Shown in pieces: positions 25,989 through 34,803 of a DNA stretch of 64,000 nucleotides. Each line of letters begins with the position of its first letter. Position 1 is the first letter of the stretch. The stretch is from Caballeronia insecticola (lineage in GTDB: Bacteria > Pseudomonadota > Gammaproteobacteria > Burkholderiales > Burkholderiaceae), in NCBI RefSeq assembly GCF_000402035.1, contig NC_021287.1, positions 1,922,001-1,986,000 on the forward strand, in the 5' to 3' direction. Made by a program: the position numbers and the translations under genes. The notes below the pieces were generated by a model. That model made no database searches. It was not told the origin of the DNA and worked only from the letters and a program-made list of their open reading frames with translations.

Positions 25989-27245
25989 ATGCAAACGAGC
26001 ATCGACAAGGGCGCTCTGTCGCCTTCCGGCGCCGCCGCCGGATCTTCCACCGCGACGTCCGCCGGCACCGGCGCACAACGCACCGTCTATTCCGTCCTGG
26101 GCGCGATCAGTTTCTCGCATCTGTTGAACGACATGATCCAGTCGCTGATTCTGGCGATCTACCCGATGTTCAAAAGCGAGTTCGCGCTGAGCTTCGGTCA
26201 GATCGGCCTGATCACGCTGACGTATCAGGTCACCGCGTCGCTGCTGCAGCCGCTCGTCGGGCTTTATACGGACAAGCATCCGAAGCCTTATTCGCTTCCC
26301 GTCGGCATGGGTTTCACGCTGTCGGGGCTGCTGCTGATGTCGGTCGCGGGTAACTTCGGCACGCTGCTGATTGCGGCGGCGCTGGTCGGCTGCGGCTCGT
26401 CGGTGTTTCATCCGGAATCGTCACGAGTGGCGCGCATGGCGTCGGGCGGCAAGCACGGTCTCGCGCAGTCGCTGTTTCAGGTGGGCGGCAACGCGGGCTC
26501 GTCGCTCGGGCCGCTGCTCGCCGCGCTCGTCGTCATTCCGCACGGCCAGAAGAGCATTGCGTGGTTTTCGGCGGCGGCGCTCGTCGCCATGTTCGTGCTC
26601 GCGAACATCGGCCGCTGGTACAAGCGTCATCCGGCGACCAAGAAAGGCCGCGCGCAGGTCGCCCACGCGACGCTCCCGCGCAACAAGGTCATCATGGCGA
26701 TGAGCGTGCTCGTGCTGCTCGTGTTCTCGAAGTATTTCTACCTCGCGAGCATCACCAGCTATTTCACGTTCTATCTGATCAGCAAGTTCGGGCTGTCGGT
26801 GCAGGCCGCGCAGATCCACCTGTTCGTGTTCCTCGCGGCGGTGGCGGCGGGCACGATCATCGGCGGTCCGGTCGGCGACAAGGTCGGGCGCAAGGCGGTG
26901 ATCTGGGTGTCGATTCTCGGCGTCGCACCGTTCACGCTGCTCATGCCTTACGTGAATCTGTTCTGGACGGGCGTGTTGTCGGTGATCATCGGGCTCGTGC
27001 TGGCGTCGGCGTTCTCGGCCATTCTGGTCTATGCGCAGGAACTGATTCCGGGCAAGGTCGGCATGGTCGCAGGCCTGTTCTTCGGCTTCGCGTTCGGCAT
27101 GGGCGGCGTCGGCGCGGCGGTGCTCGGACAGCTCGCGGATGCCACCAGCATCGATTACGTGTACAAGGTCTGCGCGTTCCTGCCGCTGCTCGGCGTGCTG
27201 ACGGTGATGTTGCCGAAGACGCATGAAGCGCCCGCGAAGGGCTGA
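25989..27245 (+). CDS. fsr: MFS transporter, fosmidomycin resistance (Fsr) family
   Basis: 418 residues with 12 predicted helices after a Ser/Ala/Gly-rich N-terminus of 30 residues. Fsr-type features: SFSHLLNDMIQSLILAIYPMFK (near 41-62), the MFS loop GLYTDKHPKPY, and VFHPESSRVARMASGGKHGLAQSLFQVGGNAG (near 139-170), which is distinctive for this family. Inner-membrane drug/proton antiporter; E. coli Fsr exports fosmidomycin. The natural substrate here is unknown. Confidence 0.9.
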   Translation: MQTSIDKGALSPSGAAAGSSTATSAGTGAQRTVYSVLGAISFSHLLNDMIQSLILAIYPMFKSEFALSFGQIGLITLTYQVTASLLQPLVGLYTDKHPKPYSLPVGMGFTLSGLLLMSVAGNFGTLLIAAALVGCGSSVFHPESSRVARMASGGKHGLAQSLFQVGGNAGSSLGPLLAALVVIPHGQKSIAWFSAAALVAMFVLANIGRWYKRHPATKKGRAQVAHATLPRNKVIMAMSVLVLLVFSKYFYLASITSYFTFYLISKFGLSVQAAQIHLFVFLAAVAAGTIIGGPVGDKVGRKAVIWVSILGVAPFTLLMPYVNLFWTGVLSVIIGLVLASAFSAILVYAQELIPGKVGMVAGLFFGFAFGMGGVGAAVLGQLADATSIDYVYKVCAFLPLLGVLTVMLPKTHEAPAKG

Positions 27246-27282
27246 GCGCAGTTCGGGTTCATCGATTCACCGATTCATCGCA

Positions 27283-27319
27283 AGCGGGCGCGCAGTTCAT
27301 GACGGACTGCGCGCCCGCT
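27283..27319. terminator. Strong hairpin between convergent fsr and prpE
   Basis: AGCGGGCGCGCAGT and ACTGCGCGCCCGCT form a perfect 14-bp stem with a 9-nt loop, in the 89-bp gap between the two convergent genes. No T-run follows, so it may work as a bidirectional rho-assisted terminator or a 3'-end stabiliser. Confidence 0.6.
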
Positions 27320-27334
27320 GCGCTTGTGCAGCGC

Positions 27335-29227
27335 TCAGTTGCCCAGCGCTTCCCGCACCTGCATCAACGCACTCGGGTCCTCGATCGTCGGCAACTCGCC
27401 CGGATCGCGCCCTTCTGCCAGTGCCGCAATCGCGCGCCGCAGCAGCTTGCCTGAACGCGTCTTCGGCAGCATTGCGACGAAATGCACGCGCGCCGGCCGC
27501 GCGATCGCGCCGAGTTGCGAATCCACCGCGTGACACAGTTCGGCTTCCATGCCTTCGCGCGCGCCCGGCGCATTGATGCGGTCGGCATCGCGCAGCACGA
27601 CGAACGCCACCGCAGCCTGCCCTTTCACCGCGTCCGCAATGCCGACGACCGCCACTTCCGCCACCGCCGGATGCGCCGACAGCGCCTCCTCGATCTCGCG
27701 CGTGCCCAGCCGATGCCCCGCCACGTTGATGACGTCGTCCGTGCGGCCGAGAATCGACACGTAGCCGTCTTCGTCCTGCACGCCCCAGTCGAAGGTCGAA
27801 TAGACCTGCTGGTTCGGCACGCTCTCCCAGTAAGTGCCGACGAAGCGCTTGTCGTCGCGCCACACGGTCTGCATGCAGCCCGGCGGCAACGGATACGCCA
27901 GCGTCACCACGCCCTTTTCGCCCGGCGCGCATTCGTCGCCGGTGGCCTCGTTGCGCAGCTTGAGATTGAAGCCCATCGACGGCACGCCGGGCGAGCCGAG
28001 CTTCGACGGCAATTCCTCGATGCCGCGCGGAATCGCGATCATCGGCCAGCCGGTTTCCGTCTGCCAGTAGTTGTCGATGACGGGCTTGCGCAGCGCGCTC
28101 TGAATCCACTGCGCGGTCGGCTCGTCGAGCGGCTCGCCCGCCAGAAACAGCGTGCGCAGACTCGACAGATCGTATTTCTCCATCAGCGCCGGGTCCTGCT
28201 TCTTGAGCACGCGGATCGCGGTCGGCGCGGTGAACATCAGATTGATCTTGTAGTGCTCGACGAGCTTCCACCAGATGCCGCCGTCGGGCCGGATCGGTGT
28301 GCCTTCGTACATCACGGTCGTGAGCCCCGCGATCAGCGGCGCATAGATGATGTAGCTGTGCCCCACGACCCAGCCGATGTCGGATGCCGTGAACATCGTG
28401 TCGCCGGGCGCGCCCTGGAAGACGTGCTCCATCGACGCCGCGAGCGCGACCGCATAGCCGCCGACGTCGCGCTGCACGCCTTTCGGGCGGCCGGTGGTCC
28501 CGGACGTGTAGAGCACGTAGGAAGGTTCGTTCGATTCGAGCCATTCGCACGGCACGTGGGCATCGAAGAATTGTTCGCGCAGCGGCTCGTACGCAACCAG
28601 ATAGCTCGCCTGCAGACGCTCAGGCGCCAGTTGCCGGTCGATCAGCAGCACCTGCGGCACCTTGAACTGCGCGCGCGACAACGCTTCATCGACGAGCGGC
28701 GTGTAGTCGATCACCTTGCCGCCGCGCGCGCCCGCATCCGCGGTGACGATGAGCGCCGGCTCGGCATCGTCGATGCGCGCCGCGAGATTGGGCGCCGCGA
28801 ACCCGCCGAACACGACCGAATGCACCGCGCCGATGCGCGCGCACGCGAGCATCGCAAAGAGCGCCTCGGGGATCATCGGCAGATAGATGAGCACGCGGTC
28901 GCCCTTCTTCACGTGCAGCGAGCGCATGACGGCGGCCATGCGGTTCACTTCGGCGTGCAGTTCGGCGTAGGTATAACGGCGCTCGATGCCCGTTTCCGTC
29001 GACACATAGATGAGCGCGTCCTGCTGCGCGCGCGACGCCAGATGTCGATCGACGGCGTTATGGCACAGATTGGTTTTGCCGCCGACGAACCAGCGCGCAA
29101 ACGGCGGCCGGCTCGCGTCGAGCACCTGATCGAACGGCGTCTGCCAGTGGATGCGGCGGGCCTGCTCGGCCCAGAACGCTTCGGGCTCCTCGATCGACCG
29201 GCGATACGCTTCTCGGTAAGTCGGCAT
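27335..29227 (-). CDS. prpE: Propionyl-CoA synthetase
   Basis: 630 residues, ANL superfamily. The N-terminal WQTPFDQVLDASRPPFARWFVGGKTNLCHNAVDRHL is typical of PrpE rather than Acs. The adenylation P-loop YTSGTTGRPKG lies near 240, DNYWQTETGWP is the A5 motif, and the catalytic Lys is in SGKLLRR (near 590). It converts propionate, ATP and CoA to propionyl-CoA. The ATG at 29227 gives the usual PrpE start; a longer frame upstream is not similar. No other prp genes are in this window. Confidence 0.93.
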   Translation of the reverse strand: MPTYREAYRRSIEEPEAFWAEQARRIHWQTPFDQVLDASRPPFARWFVGGKTNLCHNAVDRHLASRAQQDALIYVSTETGIERRYTYAELHAEVNRMAAVMRSLHVKKGDRVLIYLPMIPEALFAMLACARIGAVHSVVFGGFAAPNLAARIDDAEPALIVTADAGARGGKVIDYTPLVDEALSRAQFKVPQVLLIDRQLAPERLQASYLVAYEPLREQFFDAHVPCEWLESNEPSYVLYTSGTTGRPKGVQRDVGGYAVALAASMEHVFQGAPGDTMFTASDIGWVVGHSYIIYAPLIAGLTTVMYEGTPIRPDGGIWWKLVEHYKINLMFTAPTAIRVLKKQDPALMEKYDLSSLRTLFLAGEPLDEPTAQWIQSALRKPVIDNYWQTETGWPMIAIPRGIEELPSKLGSPGVPSMGFNLKLRNEATGDECAPGEKGVVTLAYPLPPGCMQTVWRDDKRFVGTYWESVPNQQVYSTFDWGVQDEDGYVSILGRTDDVINVAGHRLGTREIEEALSAHPAVAEVAVVGIADAVKGQAAVAFVVLRDADRINAPGAREGMEAELCHAVDSQLGAIARPARVHFVAMLPKTRSGKLLRRAIAALAEGRDPGELPTIEDPSALMQVREALGN

Positions 29228-29370
29228 GCGCGTCCTCTGTAAGCGAAGGGTGCGTGGTGCGTGCTCTGACTCTCGTTGCAACTCGGCACGAAAACAGAGC
29301 ATAGAGCAGCCCGCACACCCCTGCTAGACAGGACCCGCCCTGATCGCCGGGCTCAGGACGTGGTCGATCC

Positions 29371-29850
29371 TCAGACGGCGCGACTCCTCGACACCGGCGC
29401 GGCCGGTTCGCCCGAATGTTTGAGCAGCACCGGCGCGAGTTCGCCAGCCACGCGCAGACTCGATACGACGACCGTGCGCACGCCGCTGCCCTCGGTCGCC
29501 CGACGCAAGGCCTCGCGCGTGGTCGCCCGCGCCTCGATGCGCGGTTCGATCACGACGATGCCCCGGCAGTACGCCGCCAGCTGCGTGCGCTGAGCGCGCA
29601 ACCAGGCGGTGCGAATGCGCGTGTCGTCGGCGGTTTCGCTGTCGTCGTGTTCGGTGACGATGACGAACGGCATGGTGAGCGCGAGCAGCCGGCGCATCTG
29701 CGCGCACCACGCGAAGGCGTAGCCCGGCTGCACGGCGCGCCGGCGCAGGCGCACGAGCGGAAAGCGGCTGGCATCGAACAGGCGGGCGTCGAGATCGATG
29801 ACGGACGATGGAAGCGGCTCGCGCTTCGAAGTGAGATCGGCGGCATTCAC
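29371..29850 (-). CDS. Unknown protein, second gene of Fur-linked pair
   Basis: 159 residues from a GTG start that overlaps the stop of the upstream gene (GTGA). Soluble, mixed alpha/beta; segments such as PFVIVTEHDDSETADDTRIRTAW and LAAYCRGIVVIEPRIE suggest a small Rossmann-like or regulatory fold. No family recognised. As the distal gene behind a Fur box it is probably expressed under iron limitation; that is inference. Confidence 0.6.
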   Translation of the reverse strand: MNAADLTSKREPLPSSVIDLDARLFDASRFPLVRLRRRAVQPGYAFAWCAQMRRLLALTMPFVIVTEHDDSETADDTRIRTAWLRAQRTQLAAYCRGIVVIEPRIEARATTREALRRATEGSGVRTVVVSSLRVAGELAPVLLKHSGEPAAPVSRSRAV

Positions 29851-30131
29851 AGCGGTGTCGGACTCCAGTGATTCAGCGCGGCGAGGAGATTGGGCCAGCG
29901 AGACTGGCGCGGCACGAAACGCTTTTTCGGTTTCGCGGCGCGCGGCGGACGGGCTGCGGACTCGCTCGGCGCTTGCGCGGCGGCGCTACCCCACGCGCGG
30001 CGCGTGGTGTCGAGCACCTTCGCGGCGTTGGCCGCAATCGGGCCGTCGCGCCGCGTTTCTCGTACGTCCCTGGACAGGCCGTCGCGCTCTCGCGCCGGGC
30101 CCGTGGCAGGGGCAAACACATCATCGATCAT
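29847..30131 (-). CDS. Unknown small protein, first gene of Fur-linked pair
   Basis: 94 residues from the ATG at 30131 (IDDVFAPATGP), chosen because an AGGGAGGT ribosome site sits about 10 nt upstream. Arg/Ala-rich and probably disordered, ending in a short ordered block KKRFVPRQSRWPNLLAALNH. No family recognised. A perfect Fur-box palindrome is centred about 95 bp upstream of the start. Confidence 0.6.
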   Translation of the reverse strand: MIDDVFAPATGPARERDGLSRDVRETRRDGPIAANAAKVLDTTRRAWGSAAAQAPSESAARPPRAAKPKKRFVPRQSRWPNLLAALNHWSPTPL

Positions 30132-30216
30132 ATCGGTTCGGACCTCCCTGAGTGGCCGGGGCACGCGCATGACGCGCTGCCGGCCGCGCGCGAATCGCTG
30201 CGCTCGGAGTCATTGT

Positions 30217-30235
30217 ATTGAGAATCATTCTCAAT
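30217..30235. promoter_or_regulatory. Fur box
   Basis: ATTGAGAAT-C-ATTCTCAAT is a perfect 9-1-9 palindrome with the GAGAATxATTCTC core of ferric uptake regulator sites. It lies upstream of the two minus-strand unknown genes (29371-30131). The fimbrial gene on the other side ends with a terminator that points towards this site, so it is not the target. Confidence 0.8.
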
Positions 30236-30262
30236 AACAAGCTGAATCGATGTCGATGGCGG

Positions 30263-30300
30263 CGAAAAAAAAGCTCACGTTCCGGCAAGAACGTGAGCTT
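30263..30300 (-). terminator. Rho-independent terminator of the fimbrial gene
   Basis: AAGCTCACGTTC and GAACGTGAGCTT form a perfect 12-bp stem with a 6-nt loop. On the minus strand it is followed by a run of eight T, 25 bp after the fimbrial stop codon. Confidence 0.9.
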
Positions 30301-30324
30301 CATCGGCGACGCGGCGAAACGCCG

Positions 30325-31365
30325 TCACTGATACTGGAAAGTCACCACGGCCGATGCGTTCGCGGGTCCGGCCGTCACGGTCGCCGCCGTCTGGATATAG
30401 GACGCGGTGAATGGCAGGCTAAAGGTCCCGGCGCCCGTGTAGCCCGGGAAGATCGTCGATGCGTTGAACGTGACGGGTATATCGGAAGCATTGGCCATGC
30501 GAACGCCAATGCCGGTCGCAGCGCCGGGACCCAGCAATTGCAGCACTCCGTTGGACGCACTGCCGATCATGCCGGAGGTCGGATTGATCGAATAACTCAC
30601 CACGTTGATGCCCGACTGGCACACCAGCGGCACCGAGAAGCTCACCGTGCTCGACCGGCTTCCGATGCCGGTGAAACTCGTGGTCACGTACTTTCCCATC
30701 GGGATCGAAACGTTGCCGGTCGTGCATCCGGGCACCACCACGTTGACGGGCGTCTGGGCAAAGTAGAACAGCGTGTCATACGAACTCCAGTCGGTCACCG
30801 GCATCGAGTCCAGCACCTGCGCGGACGAGAGCGTCCACGCGCCGGCGGCGATCGGACCGGTTTTGACATAGCGCGCCCGGACCATGACGCCCTGGCTTTT
30901 GGTGTAAGTCAGACCAAAGCTTTTCTTGGCCCCGACGATATACGTGTTGTAGCCACTCAAGGCGATTTCCGGATACGCCGTGTTGTCCAGATACGCGGTG
31001 GCGAACAACACCACGCCGAGCCCGCTGACGCCGGTCGGATAGACCGTATAGCTCACGCCATCGATCTGCATGGACTGGCCGCCCGGGATATTGACCGCCG
31101 TTTGCTGCGCCAGCGGCGACGACACCGCGGCCGTACACGACAAACCGTTCGTGTTCCCGACATAGCTCGTATAGCCGCCGATCCAGCTACCCGTGGGATA
31201 GTCCGGCGGAATAGTCGTGACCGGCGGCGCCGGAATATAAAACGGACCGCTCAATCCGCCGAGGCATGTCACGCCCGCATGTGAAAGCGGCGCGGCCAGT
31301 GCGAACAACATCAGCACCAGACAGCGCCGCCATAGCGACACAGCACTCTTTTTGGAAAATCGCAT
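30325..31365 (-). CDS. Two-domain fimbrial protein (FimH-like tip adhesin candidate)
   Basis: 346 residues. A signal peptide (about 1-30, cleavage near SHA-GVTC) is followed by an N-terminal lectin-like domain (about 31-195) with paired cysteines, then a pilin domain (about 210-346) with CTTGNVSIPMG, FSVPLVCQSG and the donor-strand-type C-terminus that ends AVVTFQYQ. Such two-domain pilins sit at the tip of chaperone-usher fimbriae. No chaperone, usher or major pilin gene is in this window, so the gene is an orphan here. It is a single-gene unit closed by a strong terminator. Confidence 0.8.
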   Translation of the reverse strand: MRFSKKSAVSLWRRCLVLMLFALAAPLSHAGVTCLGGLSGPFYIPAPPVTTIPPDYPTGSWIGGYTSYVGNTNGLSCTAAVSSPLAQQTAVNIPGGQSMQIDGVSYTVYPTGVSGLGVVLFATAYLDNTAYPEIALSGYNTYIVGAKKSFGLTYTKSQGVMVRARYVKTGPIAAGAWTLSSAQVLDSMPVTDWSSYDTLFYFAQTPVNVVVPGCTTGNVSIPMGKYVTTSFTGIGSRSSTVSFSVPLVCQSGINVVSYSINPTSGMIGSASNGVLQLLGPGAATGIGVRMANASDIPVTFNASTIFPGYTGAGTFSLPFTASYIQTAATVTAGPANASAVVTFQYQ

Positions 31366-31528
31366 GGAACTCGGCTCGGCAAAATGCTCAACTGCTCAAA
31401 GGCGTCATTTTGTCGACGATTCAAACGCGCGAAATGAGACGACTCCCAATAGGCATACTTCTCTGCGAAACATCAACATCGTGGCGATGCGGGGAGCGAA
31501 GGCCGCTTGTTATGCCGCTTGTTGAGCA

Positions 31529-32278
31529 TTACGCGGCGCTCAAAAAACGCGCCAGTATGCCGTTCGAGTAGGTCCCGGCCAGTTCCGTGAGAAATGTTCC
31601 AAACGATGCGGGCGCGGCGGCATCGGCGGTATCGGAGACGGTGCGCACCACGGCGCACGGCACCGCGTATTCGTAGCAGACCTGCGCGAGCGCGGCGCCT
31701 TCCATCTCGACCGCGAGCGCGTCGGGCAATGCGTCGCGGAGCGCCATCACGCCTTCGCTGCTGGCGATAAAACGGTCGCCGCTCACGATCAGTCCGCGAT
31801 GCACGGCCGGCCGGCTGACACCGAAGCGTCCGGTAAGCGTGCTGCCGTTTTCGTCGATGAAAGTCTGCGCGGCATGCACGAGCGCATTGGACAGCGTGGC
31901 GTCGGCGGCGAAATACGCGCGGTCGAGCAGCGGCACTTCGTAGCGCGGAAAAAGCGGTGACGCGTCGAGATCGTGCTGTAACAGCATATCCGCGACGACG
32001 ATATCGCCCACCCGCACATCCGCGCGCACGCCGCCCGCGACGCCCGTGAAGACGATCGCATCGGTCTCGAAGACGTGGATGAGCGCGCTCGCCGTGGCCG
32101 CCGCCGCCACCTTGCCGATGCGCGCGAGCGTGACGACCGCCGCCACGCCGTGCACGCTGCCGACGTAATACTCGCGCCGCCCGAGCGTGACGGTGCGCAC
32201 GTCGCCCGCCGCCTGCATCTGCGCGATCAGATCGCCCAGTTCCTGCGGCAGCGCCGCCACGATGCCGAGCCGCTTCAT
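31529..32278 (-). CDS. mtnN: 5'-methylthioadenosine/S-adenosylhomocysteine nucleosidase
   Basis: 249 residues of the purine nucleoside phosphorylase/PfsA fold: LGIVAALPQELGDLI with the early catalytic Glu, VFTGVAGGV, VEMEGAALAQVC (ribose-contacting Met-Glu) and VRTVSDTAD with the catalytic Asp. It cleaves MTA or SAH to adenine and the thioribose. The ATG at 32278 overlaps the uvrD stop by 4 bp, so it is translated from the uvrD mRNA. A few family positions differ from E. coli Pfs, so a related adenosine-type phosphorylase cannot be fully excluded. Confidence 0.85.
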   Translation of the reverse strand: MKRLGIVAALPQELGDLIAQMQAAGDVRTVTLGRREYYVGSVHGVAAVVTLARIGKVAAAATASALIHVFETDAIVFTGVAGGVRADVRVGDIVVADMLLQHDLDASPLFPRYEVPLLDRAYFAADATLSNALVHAAQTFIDENGSTLTGRFGVSRPAVHRGLIVSGDRFIASSEGVMALRDALPDALAVEMEGAALAQVCYEYAVPCAVVRTVSDTADAAAPASFGTFLTELAGTYSNGILARFLSAA

Positions 32279-34629
32279 TCCACCGCCTGCAGTTTCGCGA
32301 CCGCGAGCGCGAGCCACTTTTCGCCGTGACGCTTGAAGCGCACTTGCGCGCGGGCGTCGCCGCCGGAACCTTCGAGCGCGGTCACGGTGCCTTCGCCGAA
32401 CTTGGTGTGGAAGACGGCCTGCCCGACCTTGAAGCCGCCTTCCGCCGCACGCTGTTCGTTGGCAAACGACGGCAACGCAGGCGCCGACACAGCCGGCGCG
32501 CCGCGTTCGTGTCCCGGCCGCGCGAACCAGTCGCGGCCCCAGCCGGCGTTATCCGAACGTCCGCCCCAGCGTGCGCCCGGCTCGACCTTCGGCGTGAGCC
32601 ACTTGAGCGCGCCTTCGGGCAGTTCGTCGAAAAAGCGCGAGCGGATGTTGTAGCGCGTCTGCCCATGCAGCATGCGGCTCTGCGCGAACGACAGATAAAG
32701 CCGCTCTTTCGCGCGCGTGATCGCCACGTAGGCGAGTCGCCGCTCTTCTTCCAGTCCGTCCGATTCCTGCGCGCTGTTCTCGTGCGGAAACAAGCCCTCT
32801 TCCAGCCCGGTCATGAACACCGCCGTAAATTCGAGCCCTTTCGCGGCGTGCACGGTCATCAGTTGCACGGCATCCTGACCGGCCTGCGCCTGATTGTCGC
32901 CGGCCTCGAGCGACGCGTGCGACAGGAAGCCGGCGAGCGGCGTCATCGTGTCGGGATTCTGCGCGGGATCGGTAACGCCCGGCGCATCGAGCACTTCGAT
33001 TTCGCCATCCTCGCTGACCGCCGCGATTTCCGGCGCGGCCGTCGCGCCGGGGCGCAACGGAATGGAACGCGCGGGCGTATCGAGCCCATAGCCTTCCTCG
33101 CTCACGAACGCCGCCGCCGCATTCACCACTTCCTGCAAGTTCTCCAGCCGGTCCTGACCTTCGCGTTCGGTCTCGTAGAACGCGGCGAGACCGCTTGCGC
33201 GCACGACGTATTCGACCGTTTCCGGCAGGCTCATCTGCTGCGTTTCGGCGCGCATTTTCGCGATAAGCGTGGCGAACGCGCCGAGGCTCGACCCCGCCTT
33301 GCCGGTGACGTAGGGCACGGCGGCGGCCATCGAACAGTTGTAGAGGCGCGCGGCGTCGGCCAGTTGCTCGATCGAGCGCGCGCCGATGCCGCGCGTCGGG
33401 AAATTGACGACGCGCGCGAACGCGGTGTCGTCGTTCGGATTGTCGATCAGCCGCAGATATGCGAGCGCGTGCTTCACTTCCTGGCGTTCGAAGAAGCGCA
33501 GGCCGCCGTACACGCGATACGGAATGCCCGCGTTCACGAGCGTGTGTTCGATCGTGCGCGACTGCGCGTTGCTGCGATAAAGCACCGCGATCTCGCCGCG
33601 GGCATTGCCGGTATGGATGAGCGCCTTGATTTCCTCGACGATCCAGCCCGCTTCCTGCGAATCCGTCGCGGCTTCGTAGACGCGCACCTGTTCGCCGTGA
33701 CCCGCGTCCGTGCGCAGATTCTTCCCGAGCCGGCGCGCGTTGTTGGCGATCAGATAGTTGGCGGCATCGAGAATATGGCCGTGCGAGCGGTAGTTCTGCT
33801 CCAGCTTGATGAGATTGCGCACGCGGAATTCGCGCTCGAAATCGTGCATGTTGCCGACGTTCGCGCCGCGAAACGCGTAGATCGACTGATCGTCGTCGCC
33901 GACGGCGAAAATCGCGTTGTGCTCGCCCGCGAGCATCTTGAGCCACGCGTATTGCAGCTTGTTCGTGTCCTGAAACTCGTCGACGAGAATGTTGCGAAAG
34001 CGCGCCTGATAATGCGCCCGCAGCGGCGGATTGTGCGCGAGCAGTTCATAACAGCGCAGCAGCAGTTCCGGAAAATCGACGACGCCTTCGCGCTGGCATT
34101 GCTGATCGTAGGCCACATAAAGCTCGACGAACTTGCGATTGAAGTCGTCGGTGGCATCGACGTCTTTCGGACGCAGACCCTGTTCCTTCGCGTTGTTGAT
34201 GAAGTACTGGAGATTTTTCGCCGGATACTTTTCATCGTCGACGTTCAGGCCCTTCATCAGCCGCTTGATGGCCGAAAGCTGGTCCGACGTGTCGAGAATC
34301 TGGAAGGTCTGCGGCAGGCCGGCGTCGCGGAAATGCGCGCGCAGCATGCGGTTGCACAGGCCGTGGAAGGTGCCGATCCACATGCCGCGCGTGTCGATGG
34401 GCAAGAGCGCGGAAAGCCGCGCCATCATCTCGCGCGCGGCCTTGTTCGTGAAGGTGACGGCGAGCACGGTCGGCGGCGACGCGTAGCCCTGCTGGATCAG
34501 CCACGCGATGCGCGTGATGAGCACGCGCGTCTTGCCGCTGCCGGCGCCCGCGAGAATGAGCGCGGACTCGTCGGGCAGCGTCACGGCGGCGAGCTGTTCG
34601 GGATTCAGGTTGGCGAGCAATTCGGGCAT
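32275..34629 (-). CDS. uvrD: ATP-dependent DNA helicase UvrD/PcrA
   Basis: 784 residues, SF1A helicase. Motif I AGAGSGKT (about 27-34), Ia TFTNKAAREM, II VDEFQDTN (near 220), III GDDDQSIYAFRGA, IV LEQNYRSH, V MTVHAAKGLEF (near 575) and VI VAITRAKERL are all present, and the C-terminal Tudor-like region ends with GEGTVTALEG. It unwinds DNA in nucleotide excision and mismatch repair. It heads a two-gene unit with mtnN. Confidence 0.95.
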   Translation of the reverse strand: MPELLANLNPEQLAAVTLPDESALILAGAGSGKTRVLITRIAWLIQQGYASPPTVLAVTFTNKAAREMMARLSALLPIDTRGMWIGTFHGLCNRMLRAHFRDAGLPQTFQILDTSDQLSAIKRLMKGLNVDDEKYPAKNLQYFINNAKEQGLRPKDVDATDDFNRKFVELYVAYDQQCQREGVVDFPELLLRCYELLAHNPPLRAHYQARFRNILVDEFQDTNKLQYAWLKMLAGEHNAIFAVGDDDQSIYAFRGANVGNMHDFEREFRVRNLIKLEQNYRSHGHILDAANYLIANNARRLGKNLRTDAGHGEQVRVYEAATDSQEAGWIVEEIKALIHTGNARGEIAVLYRSNAQSRTIEHTLVNAGIPYRVYGGLRFFERQEVKHALAYLRLIDNPNDDTAFARVVNFPTRGIGARSIEQLADAARLYNCSMAAAVPYVTGKAGSSLGAFATLIAKMRAETQQMSLPETVEYVVRASGLAAFYETEREGQDRLENLQEVVNAAAAFVSEEGYGLDTPARSIPLRPGATAAPEIAAVSEDGEIEVLDAPGVTDPAQNPDTMTPLAGFLSHASLEAGDNQAQAGQDAVQLMTVHAAKGLEFTAVFMTGLEEGLFPHENSAQESDGLEEERRLAYVAITRAKERLYLSFAQSRMLHGQTRYNIRSRFFDELPEGALKWLTPKVEPGARWGGRSDNAGWGRDWFARPGHERGAPAVSAPALPSFANEQRAAEGGFKVGQAVFHTKFGEGTVTALEGSGGDARAQVRFKRHGEKWLALAVAKLQAVE

Positions 34630-34749
34630 GGAAAACCAGGACGCGGAGAGAACGAGGCGGGCCGGCCATTATAAGACCGCGCCGATGGCGGCGTCCGGGC
34701 GCGACGGATCCGGCACGTCCCGATTCGTCCGGCGTCTCGTCCGGAACCT

Positions 34750-34755
34750 TATAAT
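34750..34755 (+). promoter_or_regulatory. Candidate -10 element of valS
   Basis: TATAAT in the 174-bp divergent gap, 48 bp before the valS start. The -35 position is poor, so the call is weak. Confidence 0.35.
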
Positions 34756-34803
34756 TGGAGATTATCCGCATCTTTTTCACGCATTTTTCGGCAGATTCCA
34801 CAA

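Noticed and set aside
32326..34674. Open frame of 782 codons antisense to uvrD
   Set aside because: Same composition artefact; uvrD has all helicase motifs on the other strand.
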